Source of the DNA: Treponema sp.
GTDB lineage: Bacteria > Spirochaetota > Spirochaetia > Treponematales > Breznakiellaceae
Assembly (NCBI GenBank): GCA_031290475.1
Contig: JAITNM010000053.1
Span: 1 to 34,716 of the forward strand
Direction of reading: 5' to 3'
Length of the DNA stretch: 34,716 nucleotides
Shown: one piece after another, positions 31,083-34,716 of the stretch
Layout: every line of letters begins with the position of its first letter
Numbering within the stretch: position 1 is the first letter of the stretch
The notes under the pieces: generated by a model
Seen by the model: only the letters and a program-made list of their open reading frames with translations
Database searches by the model: none
What the model was told of the DNA's origin: nothing
Program-made: the position numbers and the translations under genes

Positions 31083-32086
31083 ACCTCCCGGGGCTTTTTC
31101 GGCGGCGCCGTTTCAACCCAAAAATCATGAAAGCTATCATTCCAAAAATCGTAAAAGTTATACCATTGGTACGGATGCTGCTTGCAGTAATATTCCAATT
31201 TTTCGGAAAAGTTACGGGCCATTTCTTTGATCCGCTCTTCCCGTTCTTTGCGGGAACAGTCAAAAGTGACGGAACTTTTGTGGATGTACATATTGTATTG
31301 GGATGAAAGGGAAACGTCTTTTTTGCGCAGGGCAAAGATAAAATAAGTGGGGGCGTCAAGCAGCGCCGCAAGGAGAAAAGAGCCGTATGAGAACGGCGCG
31401 TCTTTACCCAAAAATGGAAGCCTTAAATACTTGTTCCGGGTATTCGCCGAAGTCCGGTCGCCGGCAATTGCCACAAGTTCCCCCGCATCAATCCTGTCCT
31501 GGAGCAGTATTATTGTTTCAGGGCCGATTTCTTTGGAGCTGACGATCTGGGTCATAACCCGGGGATTGAGTTCCCTGAGCATCTGGTTAAATTTGCCTGT
31601 TATGGCAAAATCCACAATTACGGTAACCGGCAGATCCCGGGAAACCCCGGTCCGGTTATATCCCGCAAGTCCCCGGATAAATTCCATGTTACCTAGATGG
31701 GAGGAGATGAGAAGCGCCCCCTGCCCTTTTTCCAGGTTCTCTATCAGGTTCTGAATGTCGTCTTCCTGAAAGTGAATTCTCTTGAAAAGCGCCTTTCCGC
31801 ACCAGGCTTCCGCTTTTTCTACCAGGGTCAGGGAGAAGGCGGTAATATGGGGCAGGGTATAGAATTTTTCCCCTCCTTTCGCAGCCGAAATTCTTTTTAA
31901 ATACTCCCGGGATTCCGTCCGGGCATGTTTTGAAAACACAAAATAAAGAAAGCTCACAATGTAAGCGACGAACCGCGCCACAATTATCGGAAAAATTCGT
32001 ATAGTAAAGCCCATCAGCTTAAAATGCCAATACCCCGCGTCCTGTTCTTTAATTTCACTCCAGTGGGAAGCCCTTACGCCCGCCAT
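31079..32086 (-). CDS. LpxL/HtrB-like lipid acyltransferase of the polyene cluster
   Basis: A 335-residue inner-membrane acyltransferase. A hydrophobic helix lies at about residues 30-52, and the catalytic HX4E motif is HLGNME (His130, Glu135), as in lipid A late acyltransferases. Aryl polyene clusters encode such an enzyme to attach the polyene acyl chain to a glycerol or sugar-lipid acceptor, and that is the inferred role. If the host is a treponeme without lipid A, a dedicated lipid-anchoring function is more likely than LPS synthesis. A GAGGA lies 11 bases before the ATG. It sits between a glycosyltransferase gene (24 bases upstream) and the thioesterase gene (overlapping). Confidence 0.83.
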   Translation of the reverse strand: MAGVRASHWSEIKEQDAGYWHFKLMGFTIRIFPIIVARFVAYIVSFLYFVFSKHARTESREYLKRISAAKGGEKFYTLPHITAFSLTLVEKAEAWCGKALFKRIHFQEDDIQNLIENLEKGQGALLISSHLGNMEFIRGLAGYNRTGVSRDLPVTVIVDFAITGKFNQMLRELNPRVMTQIVSSKEIGPETIILLQDRIDAGELVAIAGDRTSANTRNKYLRLPFLGKDAPFSYGSFLLAALLDAPTYFIFALRKKDVSLSSQYNMYIHKSSVTFDCSRKEREERIKEMARNFSEKLEYYCKQHPYQWYNFYDFWNDSFHDFWVETAPPKKPREV

Positions 32087-32110
32087 ATTTTACGCAGTCC
32101 TCTTATCCGC

Positions 32111-32869
32111 CTATTTTTTATCACGTTTATTCCTAAAAACAAATATAATAAAAATCGGCAGGCGGATAAACATCCCGATACAGAGCCTGGTGAATACGAT
32201 ACTGATCCTGACATTGCTCCAAAGGGGGTGAAAATGGGAAAGGCCGTCTTCGGGATAGGTTACCTGTACCGGGCAAAACCGTATGGGTACGCGTTTCCAG
32301 TACAAACGGACCAGGATTTCAACATCAAACCCCATACGGTTATCGATAAACGTTCGCTGGATGATACGCCAGGTTGGTTCCACCGGATATACCCGGAATC
32401 CGCAGAGGACATCCGTAATGTTTGATGAGAGAGTTACGATTTTTGCCCAGGTATTTGCCACTTTCCGCCCGTTTTTCCGGGATTTGGGGACCGAGCTGTC
32501 ATATTCGGGCCTGCCGGAGATGAACGCTTCCGGATGAGCGGCGGATTCTTCAAGAAAAAACCCCGCCCGTCCGGTATCATGCTGACCATCGGCATCGACC
32601 TGTAAGATATGGGTAAGTCCCAATTCGTGGGCCTTTTTGATCCCCGCCTTTACCGCTCCCCCCTTGCCGATGTTTTTTTTCAGGGTTACCAGGACTACCA
32701 GGGGGTGTTCTGCGGCGATTTTTGCCAGGTATGCCTTGGTTTCCTCATTGCTGCCGTCATCCACCAGGATGATGGGCAGTCCGTGGGCAGCAAGTTTTTC
32801 CGTTACCGATACCGCCGGTTTACCATGATTGAAGACCGGGACAATGAACCCCTGTTTTACCTGATCCAT
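32111..32869 (-). CDS. Family 2 glycosyltransferase of the polyene cluster
   Basis: A 252-residue GT-A-fold glycosyltransferase. The N-terminal nucleotide-sugar region reads IVPVFNHG with LVDDGSNEET, and the DxD motif is in QVDADGQHD. The fold continues with a polyisoprenyl-type LCGFRVYP segment, and the protein ends with a hydrophobic helix (about residues 222-245), so it is probably anchored to the inner membrane. Glycosyltransferases of this type are common in aryl polyene clusters and are thought to help build the lipid or sugar anchor. The donor and acceptor are unknown. Its ATG overlaps the stop of the upstream ligase by one base (TAATG), with GGGAG before it. Confidence 0.85.
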   Translation of the reverse strand: MDQVKQGFIVPVFNHGKPAVSVTEKLAAHGLPIILVDDGSNEETKAYLAKIAAEHPLVVLVTLKKNIGKGGAVKAGIKKAHELGLTHILQVDADGQHDTGRAGFFLEESAAHPEAFISGRPEYDSSVPKSRKNGRKVANTWAKIVTLSSNITDVLCGFRVYPVEPTWRIIQRTFIDNRMGFDVEILVRLYWKRVPIRFCPVQVTYPEDGLSHFHPLWSNVRISIVFTRLCIGMFIRLPIFIIFVFRNKRDKK

Positions 32870-34716
32870 TATTTATCTCCCAGGCTGAAAGCGCCTGTCG
32901 CGTAAATAGTATTCTTGTCAGGGCTTGTCGAACTAAAGGCGATCTCCTTTTTCTGTTTCCGGTAGCCAAGTTCCAGATGAATCGGAGTATTGGGGGGAAC
33001 CACATTGGAAAATTTAATCCGTTTGAGCCGGGAAACATTGATGCCCACCCCAAAGTAGCGATCCGCCAGGCGGACCACAATTTCAAACTGGGCCACCGCC
33101 GGAAGCAGCTTGAACTCAGGAAAATGCCCGCTGTAGTAACCGCTTTCGGAGACAATGGAGAATTCCAGGAGTACCCGTTCGGCGCCTTGTTCCAACACCC
33201 TTTCCCGGGGAATTTCCCGCATCCCTGAGACCGTGTCCATGAAACCCCGGGAATTGGCAGCCGGAACAGTATCGGCGGCATTGGTGGTAAAAAGCGCCTG
33301 AATTTCGAGTTTCTTCTTTTTGCCCTGGGCATCCAGGGGCAGGGCATCCGGATAACGCCATTTCTTGGGCAGCACGGTATTCTCAAAGAATTGCAGCAGA
33401 TATTCGCTGAAATACCGGTTTATGCCGGCCTTTTCCTGATTTTCAAACCCGCTTTTTCCCGCGCCGTTCAGTACCAGCGCGGCGGCCAGGTACTGGCGCC
33501 TGTCTTCCATGGCCACCACACATACATCGGAAACCAGACCGGACTGGAGCAAACGGCTTTCCACTTCCGGGAGGGAAATGCGTTTTTCCTCGATTTTGAC
33601 GATAGAATCCGCCCGGCCCTTTAGCAAAAAACGGCCGTCCGCTAATATATCCGCCATATCCCCGGTAATGAACCCCGCCGGGTCTTTGATATAGGGGGAG
33701 CGGACAACCAGACACCCTTCTTCATTCTTGCTAATCTGGGCATTGTCAAAGGGGGTCCACTCCATCCCGTCTTTAGACTGCCGATAGGCGATCCCGCTGG
33801 TTTCGGTGCTGCCGTACACTTCCAGAGGCCAAAAACCAAAGATCCTCTCGGTTTTCCGGGCTGTTTCCGGGGGAAGGACGCCGCCGGAACTGAAAATCCA
33901 CGGTTCATTGAGGGGGAGTTTCTCATACAGGGCCGCGGCGTTGGCAGCCGGCTCACCGGAAACGGCGGGACCAGCCTTTGCTTCGCCGAATTGTTCCACC
34001 GCCCGCTTCAAAAAGGCAGGAACGGTGATAATCATGTAGGAATCACCGGTGAAATTTAAAAACTCCTCAGGAAATTCAACACGGCGTCTGCAAAAGGGAA
34101 CCGCCGCGGTAAAGGGAAGGAGGATGGAAAAGAGGAGGCCGTAAATGTGGTGCTGGCTCACCGTGGAGCAGAGCCTCCGTTTGAGGAATTCGTCCCCCCA
34201 CTTGGAAAGGATAAACCGGTTATCGTTTTCGAATTCCGTAAGGCGCTGTTGAACCGCCTTGGGCTTGCCGGTAGTACCCGAGGTATACATCATGATTACC
34301 GTTTCATCGGCATTTATGGATGGAACCGCCCCGGAAGCCAGAGCGGCCTTTTCCTTGGGGTCTAAAGGCGCCCCCAGAATATCCCGGATATTGAAGCTGT
34401 CCCCAGCTTCCTGGTCGGTAAGGAAGGCGGCGCCGGTGGTCCGTATCTCCGCGATATAGGCGGGGGAAATATTGGCGGTTAGAAGAATTTGCTTCCCGCA
34501 TTGGAGAAGGGAGGTAAAGGCAATGAGGAAATACCAGCAATCTTCCACATGGAGTATCCATTTTTCCGAAGGGAAATCTTTCTTTTGGGCATCCTGGGCC
34601 TCTATAAACCGGCGCAGCCGGGCGGTATCTGCAAGAAAATCCCCCCAGGTTTTGTAGATCCCCTCTTTCCAGGTCTGCTCATAGCAAAGAACCGTATCAG
34701 GAGAACGGGATTTAGA
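32869..34716 (-). CDS. AMP-dependent acyl ligase fused to a hotdog dehydratase (5' end off window)
   Basis: The reading frame is open to the right edge, giving at least 615 codons; the true start lies outside the window. The N-terminal 490 or so residues are an adenylating enzyme with MMYTSGTTGKPKAVQQ (the P-loop-like A3 motif), EVYGSTETSG (A5), and TGDMADILADGRFLLKGRAD with SIVKIEEKRIS (A7-A8). The last about 110 residues are a separate hotdog domain with GHFPEFKLLPAVAQFE, the dehydratase signature of FabZ/ApeI-like enzymes. In aryl polyene pathways the ligase activates the aromatic starter acid and a dehydratase acts during elongation; these are often separate proteins, so the fusion is notable. 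GT2 follows with a one-base overlap. Confidence 0.88.
   Translation of the reverse strand, partial: SKSRSPDTVLCYEQTWKEGIYKTWGDFLADTARLRRFIEAQDAQKKDFPSEKWILHVEDCWYFLIAFTSLLQCGKQILLTANISPAYIAEIRTTGAAFLTDQEAGDSFNIRDILGAPLDPKEKAALASGAVPSINADETVIMMYTSGTTGKPKAVQQRLTEFENDNRFILSKWGDEFLKRRLCSTVSQHHIYGLLFSILLPFTAAVPFCRRRVEFPEEFLNFTGDSYMIITVPAFLKRAVEQFGEAKAGPAVSGEPAANAAALYEKLPLNEPWIFSSGGVLPPETARKTERIFGFWPLEVYGSTETSGIAYRQSKDGMEWTPFDNAQISKNEEGCLVVRSPYIKDPAGFITGDMADILADGRFLLKGRADSIVKIEEKRISLPEVESRLLQSGLVSDVCVVAMEDRRQYLAAALVLNGAGKSGFENQEKAGINRYFSEYLLQFFENTVLPKKWRYPDALPLDAQGKKKKLEIQALFTTNAADTVPAANSRGFMDTVSGMREIPRERVLEQGAERVLLEFSIVSESGYYSGHFPEFKLLPAVAQFEIVVRLADRYFGVGINVSRLKRIKFSNVVPPNTPIHLELGYRKQKKEIAFSSTSPDKNTIYATGAFSLGDK

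Noticed and set aside
1-34716. CRISPR arrays, tRNA, rRNA and insertion sequences
   Set aside because: No regularly spaced short repeats, cloverleaf-like segments, rRNA signatures or transposase motifs were found by reading. A dedicated tRNA or covariance-model search could not be run.

Overview
The window looks like chromosomal DNA of a Gram-negative bacterium, most likely a treponeme-like spirochaete of intermediate GC such as those found in termite guts. This is inference from gene content and style: CsgG-like and DUF4418 proteins, DUF362 Fe-S proteins, small lipoproteins, an LpxL-like acyltransferase inside a pigment-type cluster, and frequent GTG/TTG starts. No rRNA, tRNA, CRISPR array or insertion sequence was seen, and no stretch over 300 bases lacks a gene.

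Left part (1-20.4 kb) is mostly housekeeping. It opens with the 3' end of a YbaK-type tRNA-editing deacylase and a near-perfect 16-bp parS centromere site (295-310). A two-gene operon follows, with a DUF1538 membrane protein and a tandem-domain PII-like regulator. A forward operon then carries an unknown protein, GlnRS and a DUF362 ferredoxin-like protein. After that come RecQ, peptidase T, an FGGY sugar kinase, a PlsC-like acyltransferase, MoxR-DUF58, 3-methyladenine glycosylase I, D-Ala-D-Ala ligase, a thioesterase, a metallo-beta-lactamase-fold protein, AccD-AccA and an XRE regulator paired with a polysaccharide deacetylase-like lipoprotein.

Middle part (20.4-23.7 kb) is an AT-richer accessory stretch. 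It holds a CsgG-like exported protein whose promoter carries spaced direct repeats that may be the XRE operator, a tiny cysteine-rich lipoprotein and an outer-membrane beta-barrel candidate. The barrel gene is sandwiched between two copies of a ~102-bp direct repeat. The repeat holds the DUF4418 leader and first codons, so the barrel gene appears inserted and now depends on a seven-codon remnant leader peptide for translation. A DUF4418 membrane protein, a vapBC toxin-antitoxin pair with a clear palindromic operator, and a remnant of a Phd-type antitoxin complete the stretch.

Right part (23.7-34.7 kb) is one long minus-strand operon of aryl-polyene/flexirubin type. In transcription order it encodes an adenylating ligase fused to a hotdog dehydratase (running off the window), a family 2 glycosyltransferase, an LpxL-like acyltransferase, a thioesterase, a LolA-like carrier, an MMPL exporter, a dehydratase, a ketoreductase, a ketosynthase and a methyltransferase. 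Together these would activate an aromatic starter, build and methylate a conjugated polyene, attach it to a lipid and move it to the outer membrane. Acyl carrier proteins, a second ketosynthase or chain-length factor and the starter-forming lyase are not in the window and probably lie to the right.

A recurring regulatory theme is that at least five genes have a promoter-like -35/-10 pair placed so that the -10 ends exactly six bases before the start codon, with no Shine-Dalgarno sequence. This suggests leaderless transcripts.
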